Below, piece by piece: positions 47,568 through 60,375 of a stretch of DNA of 64,000 nt. The stretch lies in assembly GCA_013115135.1 (NCBI GenBank), contig JABANP010000004.1:310001-374000 (forward strand), written 5' to 3'. The DNA is from Perkinsus olseni (taxonomy: Eukaryota; Perkinsozoa; Perkinsida; Perkinsidae). Positions within the stretch are counted from its first letter, which is position 1. Each line of letters begins with the position of its first letter. Below the pieces are notes generated by a model. The model worked only from the letters and a program-made list of their open reading frames with translations, searched no databases and had not been told where the DNA came from. Position numbers and translations under genes: made by a program.

Positions 47568-50500
47568 ATGAGTAGTCGTCGTGGTGGTATTAATGGCAGG
47601 CCCATCCGATGGGTTGTGAGATCATTACCTCTATTTATGGTACCTGTGCTTAGTCTACTATTACAATGGCCACTGGTGACTACTATATTATCTTTAGTTA
47701 CTAGCTGTAATTTGAATTATTGTAACAGTAATACTATCATTGTTGTATTATTTCAGTGATACTAGTATTATTATACCTGCAACGAGGCTTGATAAGTCTG
47801 AGAACACCATGGACTTGGCGTATATTCATAATATGGATAATACAGCTATCATTAGTAAAGGTAGTAGTACCCGCTAGGTCCATCATCCATAATCATCAAC
47901 TACCATTCAGACAGTCGAGTTACTAGTGTATCATACTATACCGAATGAGGCTTTGGGCGGGATTGGTGAGGGGCCTAAGCTCGATCGTCAGCAACATGTG
48001 AAAGCAGAAGATGAGCTTAACAATAACGGATTCTTAGCAGCCCCACCCAAGTACGGACTATTATTCATGCACACTTACATGAATATGTTATTATCAGGAA
48101 CATTGGTATTAACGATGCTGCTGGTGATGCATCGGCGGCCGGTGGTGGGGACACGTTAACATACAGTATTGCATTACCCTGCGCAAATGAGGGAGAGTAA
48201 TAATGACTATTAAGGAGTGTTGTGATGATGATGATATTGATGATCAGGTTTATGGTTAAGACAGCTAGATCTGTATATGAATCTACTCCTAACCTACATG
48301 AAATAATAGTAGTTGATGATGGTAGCTCACCTCCGCTGAGAACATTGGTCACGGGTAATAAGAGGAATTATCATCATCATCATCATTACTACGATCAGAT
48401 GATGAAGTTGAATTATGGAAGCTCAAGTTCATCAGACATGAGCACTTCACGGGTAGTAATGGACAATATCCATTCCCGAAGCTGCTGTTGATGCTGCTGA
48501 CGGCTATGTTGTTGTTGCAGGATTGATAAATGCTAAGAGCGTTGGAGGATGGCAAGCTACAGGTGATATTATAACATTCCTAGATTGCCATGTTAAACCG
48601 GATATCCATTGGTAATAACAAGAAGAACAAGAATAATAGTGCTCGTGAATTAGTAGTGATAGCCATGATCCTGATCAGGACCGAACCAATAAGTAAATAT
48701 ATATCTGAGAATCCGAAGACAGTAGTAGTACCAACCGTGACAAGTCTAGACCCTAATACATGGGAGGAGACGAGGAGTGTTGCTGGTAGTAGTAGTGGTG
48801 ATAGTATGGCGGATAGGAGTATCATCATTGATCATCATCAGGTACAACAAGGTGTTGTAAGTTAACTTGGAATGTCGACTTTCCTTGGTATAATGCAGAG
48901 GATACTAGAGTGCCCATAATGATTGGTGGCCTACTAGCGATGCATCGTAACATGTAATAAGCATCATGAATACTCAATGGTGATTACTGTTAAAACGCAG
49001 GTGGGAGTATACTGGTGGTTATGATAGTGGTATGGTTGGATGGGGTGGTGAGAACATCGATCAAAGTCTACGTATACATCTATGTGGAGGTGAAATCATG
49101 CAGTAATAATAATGTTAGTCGCCGCTACCACCACTGCTATGTAGTATTGCTGTTTATTAGTGCCTTGGACAGCTATGTGGCACATATGTGGAGGTTGGAA
49201 GGGGATGAGAAGACTAAGGCTAAGTATACCCTACCTAGTGGTAGTCTCATGCGTAACAGGTAGTAGCAGCAGCAGCAGCACAGAGGTTAGTCATTGTCCG
49301 ACCACCACCTGCTGCTGCTGTGATTAGGTATCGTGCCGCCTTGAGTTGGTTTGATGAATTTGTTGCCAAGGCAGAGGAGCAGTCTGAGTGAGTGTATAGC
49401 AGCATGGTAATCGTCTACATAATGGTACTGACATCAGATTCTTATACTGGGGTAATGGTGGTGATAAACCAGATGTTTCCAATGTATTAGAAATTAAAAA
49501 GAAGAATCATTGCAAGCATTTCTCTTATTTCCTCAAAAAGTAATACCACTCCTCCCCTTCCTCCTCTTCTTTGTAGCATGATGTGTGATGTATGTGCAGG
49601 TTCAAGTTCCTTTATGAAGATGCTGGTATGTTGCCCGATAAGGTATTCCATCTAAGAGCACGCTATGATGATGGTACACAGAGATGTCTCGAGCTACGGG
49701 ATAAACACAGGCTAGTAATAACAACAAGAACAACGATAGTCTCTGCTGCTGCTGCTGTTGCTGTTATCATGATTGTTATTCTCATCTATTATCGCTACAG
49801 GTGATGAATAAATGTAGTAGTAATAACAGGCTACAGTTATGGCATGGATCCAATTATGATGCACCACATAGTTTTAAATGCTGCCAAGGTACTACTACTA
49901 GTAGTAGTAGCAGTTGATGATGATGATAATGATGATCAGGTTATCGTAGTTGGAATAGTGGTATATGTTTAGCAGTAACAGGGGCTAGGTTGTCTCCAAC
50001 AACATGTGTCGATGATGGTAGTAGTAGTAGTATGAGTAATATCATATAGTTTACCATAGCAATACACAGGTACATCACCAATACAAACTCTACATATCAA
50101 CTAATGATGGCGTGATGCTCACTGCTATAACGGATGGGGACTCCTCAGTCATGCTGAGAGGGGGCCAAGGAGGGAATAACAACAACAACAACAACAATCT
50201 CAAATGTGTTGGTAATCATCACACTGATAGTCAGTAGGTAGTACACAAGAGTACTCATCACTATGTTAGTTCCACCACCACAACCACCTGTTACTGATGA
50301 TAATGGTGAGTATGCTGATGATGAGGTGGAGAAAGTATCCCTGAATGGGTGTATGGTCAATACACCATCCGAAGGTGATATCATAATTATACTATTGTCC
50401 TTGAATAGTATCATCTGCGTAGTTACTAAGAGTAGTCAAAGATTCACAATGATACCCATCACGGATCATCCTGCCTCCTTTGATGATCATGGTGGTAATG

Positions 50501-51278
50501 GTAGCGTAATGGTATTGCAGACCGACAGCCCAAAGCAAGGAGGACAGAAGACAGGCTCATTATCGTGCTTGAGTGGTAGTATTCATACTACAGGCATCAT
50601 CATGATCGTCGTCATCACCATCGTACTCGTCTTATTCTCCTCGGCATGTAATGCTTTCCTCTCAGCAACATCCTCCATAGACGGGAGTCCGCCGTCATTA
50701 AGGGTAGCAGAATGTGATGCTAGTGATACGAAACAACAATGGGAATGGATACATAAAATACAAATACGTAACGATGATACTACAACAGCAAGAGTTGTTG
50801 TTGTTGTGGTAGTAATAATGATGGCAGGTAATGTTGCGCTACAACAGTGTCTGGATGCTGCCGATGGTAATACGCCCATTCTCTATACATGCTATGGGGA
50901 GGAGGAATATAATATTGGACAACAGTAATAATAACAGCGCATATCATAATAATCATGCTTCTACCTCATATTATGTTGATGTTGGTTGTTGTTATTATTA
51001 GGTTTATCTATGATAAGGATAGGGGTACGTTGATGAACGCTAAGACCTACAAGTGTATCGATCTGCATACGGAATCGCAACATGATCTCATCGAGTCCCC
51101 TCCCTTCATTCAAACATCAGCACAATGTCATCATCAACAACAAGGCGGAGATGATGGACACCATCCAAGTGTAGTGTGGGATGAATATTTACCATTCGTA
51201 CCCTTAGAGACGAGACTTTATGCATCATCACCAGCTGCTGCTGCAACTGATCATAATAATGATGATGGTACGCCCTAA
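47568..51278 (+). CDS. Polypeptide N-acetylgalactosaminyltransferase with ricin-type lectin domain
   Basis: Type II Golgi enzyme that starts mucin-type O-glycosylation by moving GalNAc from UDP-GalNAc to Ser/Thr. The signal anchor is near the start (FMVPVLSLLLQWPLVTTILS). The GT-A domain shows HEIIVVDDGSSPPLRTL, the DxH motif in TGDIITFLDCHVKPDIHW, PTVTSLDPNTWEETRS, WNVDFPWYN, GGLLAMHRN, then GYDSGMVGWGGENIDQSLRI with LCGGEI. After the intron at 49260-49327 come YRAALSWFDEF and DKVFHLRARYDDGTQRCLEL. The lectin domain follows with beta-trefoil repeats, including SDTKQQWEWIHKI (QxW) and NAKTYKCIDLHTESQHDL. Many short introns are present. This is the intact copy; its 5' half is duplicated at 43523-45260. 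Lectin exon junctions are partly unresolved. Confidence 0.85.
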
Positions 51279-51422
51279 GCGCTGATATCAGCCACTCATT
51301 AGTCTTATCAGCTCTCCACTTTACCACTCTTGCTTTTATAATTACGTTTCCTTCTCGTCGTCGTCGTCATGGGTGGCGGTATTGGGTACCAGCAAGAAGA
51401 ACTTGTGATGGTATCTTGTTAA

Positions 51423-52140
<718 letters not shown>

Positions 52141-52319
52141 TATGAGGGTTTAATAATTGATAATAACGATCATCGCTATCATTTCACTCTAACTGATTGT
52201 CGGTATTGAGTTGATCATCATTATCACCAATATTATCGTCACGACCTATCATCCCCGTCGTCATCTCCGTGGTCATCTCCGTGGTCATACTAGTAGTACT
52301 TCCAGTCTTTGAGTATATA

Positions 52320-54031
52320 ATGTCCGCCTTCGAGGAGTTCGGATTACACCCTTCCATTATCCGTGCTATAGAGGATTTGGATTGGACATTACCAACACCA
52401 GTACAGGCAGAAGCCGTACCCCTAATACTCGGTATTATCAATCATGATCATCATCATACTCCTCCTACTACCCATCCTCATCATCATCATCATCATCATG
52501 CCGCTTGGTGTAGGTGGTGGTGATGTGTGTATATGTGCTGAGACTGGTACTGGCAAGACTGCAGCATTCGGTCTAGCTTCAATACAGGAGATATATGAAC
52601 ACAGGACAACATCGAAGAAGAAGAACAGTAATAACAGTTCTAATAACAATATCATCAATACCAACGACAAGAATGCAACATTGATATTTGATTAAGATAC
52701 GACGAAGGGACATGGTGGTGATGATGGTACCATGAGTGGCAAGATTCCTTCACCTTATTGTATAATATTGGAACCAACGATACCTCTATGTGAGCAGACA
52801 TGTAAATTGTATGAAGGAGTATTCAAAGTAATGGTACTTACTATTCATCATCATTATCATCGTGGTTGTTGTTAGGGATTTACAACCACCTGTGAATATA
52901 CATTTGTATGCGGCTGATGCAAGGGGGCCTAAAGGAGTTCAACCGGACGCTATAGTTGGTACACCACAGAAAATTAAGAACTCTGTAATATAATCATCAT
53001 CATCAGCATCATCCTCGATAATTATAATGGATTGTTGTTATTTAGATACTTCGTGGTCAGTTGGATTTGTCGAGAGTATTCATGTTGATACTTGATGAGG
53101 CTGATGATCTTATCAAAAATGATCAGGACAAGATACTCGCTAAGTTATGTAAGTTGTGGTACGATGAGGGGTAACTAGGAGTATGGTCAGCATCATCATC
53201 ATAATCAGGTGATGATATTAAAAGCCATGGTGAAAGGGATGCTTCATCTGAGGGTCCGAGAGTTCAAGTTGTATTAACAAGTGCTACATTGGCTAGCGAA
53301 GAGGTTCAAGATATGATTAAACTATTAACACTGAATGCTCAATGGGTTGATACACGAGGGAGTATACTTGGCAATGTCCTGCCTGATACGGTACATCATG
53401 CCATCTATCGTATACATCCTCAAGATGATATCAAACCTATAAAAGAAAGGATGCAAGAACCCCAATGCATCAGTACCCACGGGTAATAACAGCAACCTCC
53501 AAGTAATCCTAGTAATCCTAGTAATCCTATTTCAATTTTTATCAGATGGCATCTATGCATTAGACCATACAACGGGTGTACAATCAGAGGAGATCAAGTT
53601 GAAGAAACCAAAGATTGCTGTTAAAGTCATTCCAACAGTTGTACTAGTCTTCATCATGATCATCATGTTGTTGTTGGTTTAGATTGCTGATGCATATAAA
53701 ATGGACAGATGTATGGTATTCTGTCGTACCAATCTAGATTGTGATAACCTAGAATCATACTTCCATTCTCTTGATGGTATACCACCGTAAGTTACATCAT
53801 CGACAACAAGTCCACTAATTTATTATTCTTATTATTATTAGTCATCGCCATGTGAGTGTTGAAGAGATGATGACATCTACGGCTGGTTATCAGTAACACT
53901 CGCCTTTAATATCATATCATTATTGATGTATAGGTATAGTTGTTGTGTAGTAGCCGGTGCAAGAGGGAGACAACACAATCAAGAAGCATTAGAGGCATTC
54001 AAGCAAGGGGTTATAAGGTAATACCAGTATA

Positions 54032-54080
<49 letters not shown>

Positions 54081-55033
54081 TCAGTCATTATCAGTACATC
54101 ACTAATATCATCATCTTCTTCCTCACAGGTTCCTGATATGTACTGATGTTGCTGCTCGTGGTATCGATATATCTGGATTACCTTTCGAAATCATGTTAAC
54201 CTTACCTCCATCTGATGACGCTCAAACGTAAAGTCTATTCACCAGTGTTCATGTATTCATCCTTATTAATGTTGTTCAGATACGTACACAGGATTGGTAG
54301 AGTCGGTAGAGCGGGACATATGGGGCTTGCTATAGCTATAGTCGCAGCTGATGAGGTTAGGGAAAGGGTATGGTTTCATAAATGCAATAAACCCAGGGGC
54401 AGAGGGTGTACTGATACGAGATTAGTCAAGGATGGTGGATGTAACAATAAGAACAAGGATGGAGTATTCTTACTGAGGTTATGGTAATCAATTCAGGTAC
54501 GATCTGGTTCGATGAATGGAAAACAGTAAAAGAAATCGAGAAAATAATAAAATCTCCGATACCAGAATTAGACCCCAACGATCTATCAGTACCAGAATTA
54601 GGAATCCACCCACCGCAAGAAGTAGTAGTATGAAAAAGCATGTTGATGATGAGTAGTTTATATCAGAGAGATGATAACAAGGCAGCAGCTACTGATAATA
54701 CATTACGGGATCCCAAGCTCAACCCCATTACACATAAGAATGAAGCAACCTCATCGAAGCGCCGTATGATGTGGTTGAATGTAATATCACATCATCATGG
54801 TTCATTACCGATGCTCTTCCGGGGCATCCTTTATCCTCACTCATGTTTATCAGAGGTTGGCAGAGGAAGAGTCCAGAAAGGCGTCAACGGTTGTGTACGG
54901 TCAACTTGTCACTGATAAGAATACCTCGTCCAAGTGCTCATTGGATATGAACCCTCGTGATGTTGCACTGAGGAAGGATACTCAGAATGAGGAACGCCAA
55001 GTTACTAGAGTAAGGCACTCACTGTTGCGATGA
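52320..55033 (+). CDS. DDX1-like DEAD-box RNA helicase lacking the SPRY insert
   Basis: RNA helicase related to animal DDX1. The start [20 protein letters not shown] and [15 protein letters not shown] fit the DDX1 Q-motif region. Motif I is AETGTGKT (near 52545), motif II LDEADDL (53095), motif [11 protein letters not shown] (53280). The next blocks are [32 protein letters not shown], motif [15 protein letters not shown] and motif [15 protein letters not shown]. The DDX1-specific C-terminal segment is clear: [20 protein letters not shown] and KDGGC, then a short tail ending at 55033. In animal DDX1 a SPRY domain of about 130 residues sits between motifs I and Ia. Here only about 50 low-complexity residues fit there. 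One intron carries a long ACT run (54025-54080). Catalytic motifs are complete. Confidence 0.88.
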
Positions 55034-55359
55034 TCATCATCATATCTTAGATGTTTTTGAAGACTCTTGTGTAACCGACATTTTAAGGCATTTGCTTCCA
55101 GATGAGTAGAATTGTGTTAAATAGTTGAGTTGAGGATTGAGCTTTGTTATGTAACATAGTACAAGAACATAACTGATAACGCAAATCATTGATGATGAAA
55201 TAAGTTGCACATGTTTTCTTGATATCATCAAACACTTTCATCTACATTCTCCATTTTGTCGTCCGCATCATTTCTGCCATCTTTTGGTAGATGATAGGCG
55301 ATTGATTCGCTGATGATTGAATAACAGTACTACTAAGACTGAGGATACTGACAATGTTG
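55034..55359. other. Convergent 3' flanks of the helicase and primase genes
   Basis: AT-rich stretch between two genes that end towards each other. Only short frames are present and no family is recognised. It should hold both polyadenylation sites. Confidence 0.5.
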
Positions 55360-57618
55360 TTACCTGAAGTATGAATTAGGATGATTACCAACTCCATCTC
55401 CACTGCTTCCTGGGTGCATTACGCGGAACCATTCCTGAATATAATGAGATTGAACATGAGAAGACGAAGCATACTGATGATCATCATCACCTGGCAGGCA
55501 AGTTGGCCTTCACGTTTACTTTTCTTGGTGATATCTTCAATCATTATCGCCGACTGCTGACTGCATCCAGCTCTCTCAGCCCAATTACTCAAAGTTTTAC
55601 GTAAGACAGAGTCATCCATGGTTCTAATAGTATAGGTAATAGATGCTATAGAGAACAACCTACTTGAAAGGGCATCCATGTATTTGTTGAGCAGTAGGAT
55701 ATTCGAAACCAAGAATAGTACTGCAGCTTAATGCTTGTGCCGGTTTCATACGTCCAACCTGATGACGATGATGATACGCTAGGAATGTTCATCGATGATG
55801 ATCTCATCATCAATGATAATCATTACTTTACCATAGACCCATTTAATATCATAACTGTAATGACGATCGAACTTATCTGGATCAATGCTCTGATCACGAG
55901 TAAACTCCGTCTTAAACCATCTCAAACTATCATCCATATTCAATCCTAATACAACACAGATACACTGACACTATCATTACTATGAGTAGAAGTAGTAGTA
56001 GTAGTAGTACCAGCGGCCCTTAAGAAGGGTGGTAATTGCTGTCTTCCTCGATGTTTGAGATGCGTTTTCTTCTGTCTCATCTGTTCTATCAAATTCCTCA
56101 TACATGGTGGGAAGGATCGTTCCAGTAGCTGATGAAGAATAAGTGGATCATTACAGAGTAATGATGCTAATGATACCCCTTATTGTTACTACCAAGTTGA
56201 AATTATCAAGAGATAGCTTCTCAGAGTCGGGAAGATTATCCATACTGTTACCATTGGATGGCCTAAAGGAGGTATCACAACAGAAGGTGGTAGTAGTAGT
56301 TATGACCTGTAAGTCGGATGCATCTGTTGCACTATGGTCGCTATACGAGGGTCGTTCATGAATACAGCACGTTCCTGATAGAATACACAAGAATGTGGTA
56401 GAGGTGATGTCTACTACCTGTAATGCAACTCTTAAATGTTCACGTAGCTCCTCACGATACGTCCTAATAATAGCAATATCATCATAACTACTGTTGTTGG
56501 TACTACTACTTGCACAATAGAGAACTGAGTTGTGTGTCTGGTATATACGCCATACCACCAATAATTACAACGGCTCTCCGGGCAATTAGATGAGGAGAAC
56601 AATACTGATGATATCAATGAACATCATCATTCGTATCCTTGATGATGATCTCACCATGAATGGTATCTCATAAAAAGTCGTTGTGGTAGTAGAGGACTGC
56701 TGAGGCTGCTGATGCCCCCCATTACAGCCGAGAGTAGCCTTACGTAACATATCAACGAGAGGAGTTCTCCCATCTACGATAGCAATGGCATTCACACTGG
56801 CCCATAATCATGATGATGATGGTTACCTCCTGTGGGATGTTGAGGTAACATATCAGTATCACCAACAACACGGTTAATGAGATTGGATACACCTGTCTGT
56901 TGAAGTGCCTGTAGTAGAATATGATGATACCATCACACAACGATAAGCATTACTTTATTCAGGGCAGATTGTCCATAATAATGCAGAATACATTGTAGTA
57001 GTAACTCCTCACATTTAATGAACCAATTGCTCAGCTCAGGGGATCGACAGAACCTTGGAGATAATAATAATGAGAATACTCTGGTGATGTAACCTTACGC
57101 TAGTCTTAACATAAAATGACTGGTTATATCATTATCATCCTCGAATGATAACTTCCCTACGCTTGATGATGATGATGACCCTTGATGATGTTTACTCGTC
57201 AGACAACTAGGTATCGACATAACTATATTGCCGGCTTCCCTTGAACAGAAACCTAATTCGTATTTTGTCCAACCATTGAGCAGTACAGAGCTACCATGAA
57301 TGTCCGTATTATTATCAGCAGCAGCAGTTGATCCACCACTGTTGTTGTTGTTATCCCTTTCATAATTGGTTAACTTCCTATCAATAGATTGTAATAGTGC
57401 TAGTCTTGCTTTACATATAGTGTCCAATTCCGATATTGATATATCACCTATCATCCAAGATACAACAATAACCCAATACCGGCCTTACCTATGGGAGGTG
57501 TACGGTAGAACGATAGTGCTGGATGATGATGTAGTGATGATGTGGTATTATTATCAGTACCAGTATTTGATGATGAGATGGGAGTATCTCCTGTAGTTGA
57601 TACACGATGAGCTTTCAT
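55360..57618 (-). CDS. DNA primase large subunit (PriL/PRIM2)
   Basis: Regulatory subunit of eukaryotic primase that makes RNA primers with DNA polymerase alpha. From ATG 57618 the N-terminus reads PALSFYRTPPIGDISISELD over an intron (57453-57493), then ICKARLALLQSIDRK, the usual PriL start. The middle has GWTKYELGFCSREAGNIVM and SVNAIAIVDGRTPLVDMLRK-like segments. The C-terminal iron-sulfur domain is clear: FPPCMRNLIEQMRQKKTHLK and HRGRQQLPPFLRA, then LSCSTILGFEYPTAQQIHGC, PFK, GQLACQEWFRVMHPG and NHPNSYF near the end. The four expected cluster Cys (PPCM, SCS, HGC, LAC) are all present. About ten short introns are inferred. The stop at 55360 follows the family's typical NHPNxYF end directly. 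Confidence 0.87.
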
Positions 57619-58446
57619 TGATATCAACAATACCAGGTAACTAGACCAGACACTTACTATCATAACTACTACTACCATCATATAGTTTATGACTCAACTC
57701 AATGCTTATTGCCGGGCATTACAGGCCTGGGGCCGATCGCCCTTAAACACACAATGGCCGACTCAAAAGTGTAACTAAGCTGCTGGTCCAGCCACGGCAT
57801 CCCCCGACAGGTACAGCACAAATGAGCACAGTATGTTAATAGTGATTCGTACTGATGCGTGCGCGGCAGCACCGGACCTACAGAGGCAACGTAGGAGGAT
57901 GGGGATAGAGAAGACATACACGCCGAAACCCCGCTGAAACGTAAGAACACCCCGACAAAGGCGAAACCCCCAAAGGCAACCTGCGATCACCGACCGCAAA
58001 CACCGCGAAAATTTTGTTGCACAAGCCTAGGTAGGAAGAGAGGCACCGAGTGTGGCCCTCAACCTGAAGACCGTAGAGCTGCTAGGTACCAAATACGTCT
58101 CGGTGGAGAGGAGCCGTAGTAGAGCAGCCACACTCGGTCGCAGCCGTAGAGTGGGTGTGTGAGTTGTGGCACGTTGATCCCAGTTTCGATCTGACTATAA
58201 GTCAGTGGCCCCCACGCCACGACCAGGCACCGGGAACTGTGGGGGTAGTTTATGACAACATAATCCTGTTAGGCTTGTTCTTCATCTCGAGGCCGTCATC
58301 GTCGTTGATGGGCCTTGCGCTCTTGCGCTTCCTTAACTGGGTCACTAGACGACTACCAAGAAGATTTTAATCAGACTACCAAGGGCACATGATAGACTTG
58401 CTGTTATTGGAGTAGATGTTAACGCATGATTACCATAGTTAACAGA
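57619..58446. other. GC-rich non-coding patch with a 12-bp inverted repeat
   Basis: The stretch from about 57705 to 58360 is richer in G/C than its flanks and has no frame resembling a protein family. ACCGAGTGTGGC (58045-58056) is perfectly complementary to GCCACACTCGGT (58127-58138), enclosing about 70 nt that contain three related ccgtag motifs. A smaller hairpin, GGGCCGATCGCCC, lies at 57731-57743. This could be a structured non-coding RNA or a remnant of a small transposable element. No tRNA, 5S, U6 or SRP-type signature was recognised. Confidence 0.4.
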
Positions 58447-59964
58447 ATGAATAAGGAAAGTGATGTTATGATGAGTACTACGACACACATAATAATATCA
58501 TCATTATCAGTATCATGCGCCACATTAATAACTCATCCATTGGATCTTGTCAAGGTAATAATAAAATAACGGTCGTGCTAATTATATTATTAGTAGGTGC
58601 GATTACAACTATTACAACAACAACAGCAGCGTGGACACTCTCTTACTACTACTGGTAGTAGTGTCACTAGACTAGCATTCTCACCACGGATGGCCTATGA
58701 TGTAGCTAAAGATGTAATGAGGTTTACCAATGGGAGGGGGGTAACTTGATACTATTAGATAATATATAAAGATGGCTTTAGTGGACTGTTCAGAGGGTGG
58801 TTACCAGCATTGGCTAGAGCATCCATTTATGGTGGTGCTAGGCTTGGATTGTACTACTACTATTGCATGGTATCATTGTACATAATATACTAGATACTCA
58901 CCTATTAAATCATATCTGGAAACATCTTGTGAGAAGCAGCAGCCTACTGGAATGATGGATCGTAGTATGCTCACCTACAACAACAACAACAACAAGGATA
59001 ATAATAATGTTTCATCATCATCTATGATAAGTATTACAGCAGCATTATTATCTGGTAATAGTAATGGATTGTATAGTTAGTACGTGTATTAATAGGTTCC
59101 TTGGCTGCTGTTATTGGTAATCCCTTAGAAGTCCTTAAAGTTAGACGCCAAGCTGCTGATAATAATAATGCTTGCGTAAGGCCATGGACGACACCAGCAG
59201 CAGCAGCAGCCACCATCTACGATGGATCATCATGTAAATGTAACGTAAGATGTACTATATCATATTACACCAATTGCATCATCTTACCCATCATCATACC
59301 CTCAGCGTCACCACCACCACCAAGGCTACTCTAATTTGTGGAGGGGTACATCAATGTCGGTAATACGTGCGGCATTATTAACAGCATCACAGATAGGACC
59401 CTATACTACAGTAAAGGGGTATCTCCATACTAACAGTATGGTGGCTAAGATACATCTCAGTGATCTTAATGTAAGATTATTGTAAACATTAATAATACAT
59501 TATCATGTTACATTTAGATAAGCGTAGTAGCGGGTTTAATATCGGGTATAGTTGCTACTACAATAACATCACCATTTGATGTATTAAAGACCATGCTAAT
59601 GGCATCATCATCATCACCGAAAGGAGTGGTACCAAACAGCAATGGGCTTAGCAGTCTTGTCACAAAGCTCCTGCGAAGAGAAGGACCCATGGCACTGTAA
59701 TATGTGCCTCCCAATAATTATCTGCTATAATGCCATGATCATCGTAGGTTGAAAGGGTGGTTACCCAATTATATAAGGCTTGGGCCTCAGACTATGTTAA
59801 CCTTTCTGGTATATGAGCAATGCACTAAGTTTTATATCAATTATTATTATAATGATGACACCGACAGTAATATCATATTACACGCGCAACCCTTGAATTC
59901 TCGTTCTCGCCATTCAGGCGTGCCCCATGCGGGTCGGTATTATCATAGTAAGTCAGCATTCTGA
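58447..59964 (+). CDS. Mitochondrial carrier family (SLC25) transporter
   Basis: Inner-membrane metabolite exchanger. All three carrier repeats are visible. Repeat 1 has the signature LITHPLDLVK|VRLQLL, split by an intron, followed by GLFRGWLPALARASIYGGAR. Repeat 2 has GSLAAVIGNPLEVLKVRRQA, then NLWRGTSMSVIRAALLTASQ. Repeat 3 has GIVATTITSPFDVLKTMLMA, then LKGWLPNYIRLGPQTMLTFL. The P-x-(D/E)-x-x-(K/R) motifs are PLDLVK, PLEVLK and PFDVLK. The layout resembles the dicarboxylate/oxoglutarate/uncoupling-protein branch, but the substrate cannot be fixed from these fragments. Repeat 2 carries an Asn/Ala-rich low-complexity insertion. The C-terminal 35 residues after YEQCTKFY are atypical, and the true end may be earlier. 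Confidence 0.87.
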
Positions 59965-60375
59965 TGATGCCCGATACCTGCATACCTGCAGCAGCATCAT
60001 CAAGGGCACGTAGTCTCATACCGCAGAGTGCTCGTTATTCTTATTACCCTTCAATCTATGATGATGATGATGCTGTGTACTATCGAAGACACAAGTATGC
60101 ATCGTTTAAATAATACAACACTCATCGTATCGTCATGGTGATTATCTCGATGATGATAATAATCAATATCACTATCACCGAGTCCCTTCCCAGTGTGGGT
60201 GATGATGATGATGTAGTAAGACAGCATAGATGAGCATGTAAAAAGAAGCATTACCATCAGTCTCACAGTATTTGATCTTGTGTTCCAATACTAGTCTATC
60301 ATTAATTGATGGTCAATTGATAGTACTAGTCCCCTTCCAACAACCCCTGCTTCACCTGAGACTAGCCCCCCCCTC
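59965..60375. other. Spacer between the carrier and amidotransferase genes
   Basis: AT-rich, with ATG/ATC runs and only short frames. I see no gene. It must hold the 3' end of the carrier gene and the promoter of the amidotransferase gene. Confidence 0.45.

Noticed and set aside
57705..58360. Spliced-leader RNA gene suggested by repeated ccgtag motifs
   Set aside because: The full spliced-leader sequence expected in dinoflagellates and Perkinsus is not present, nor a following donor and Sm-site arrangement.
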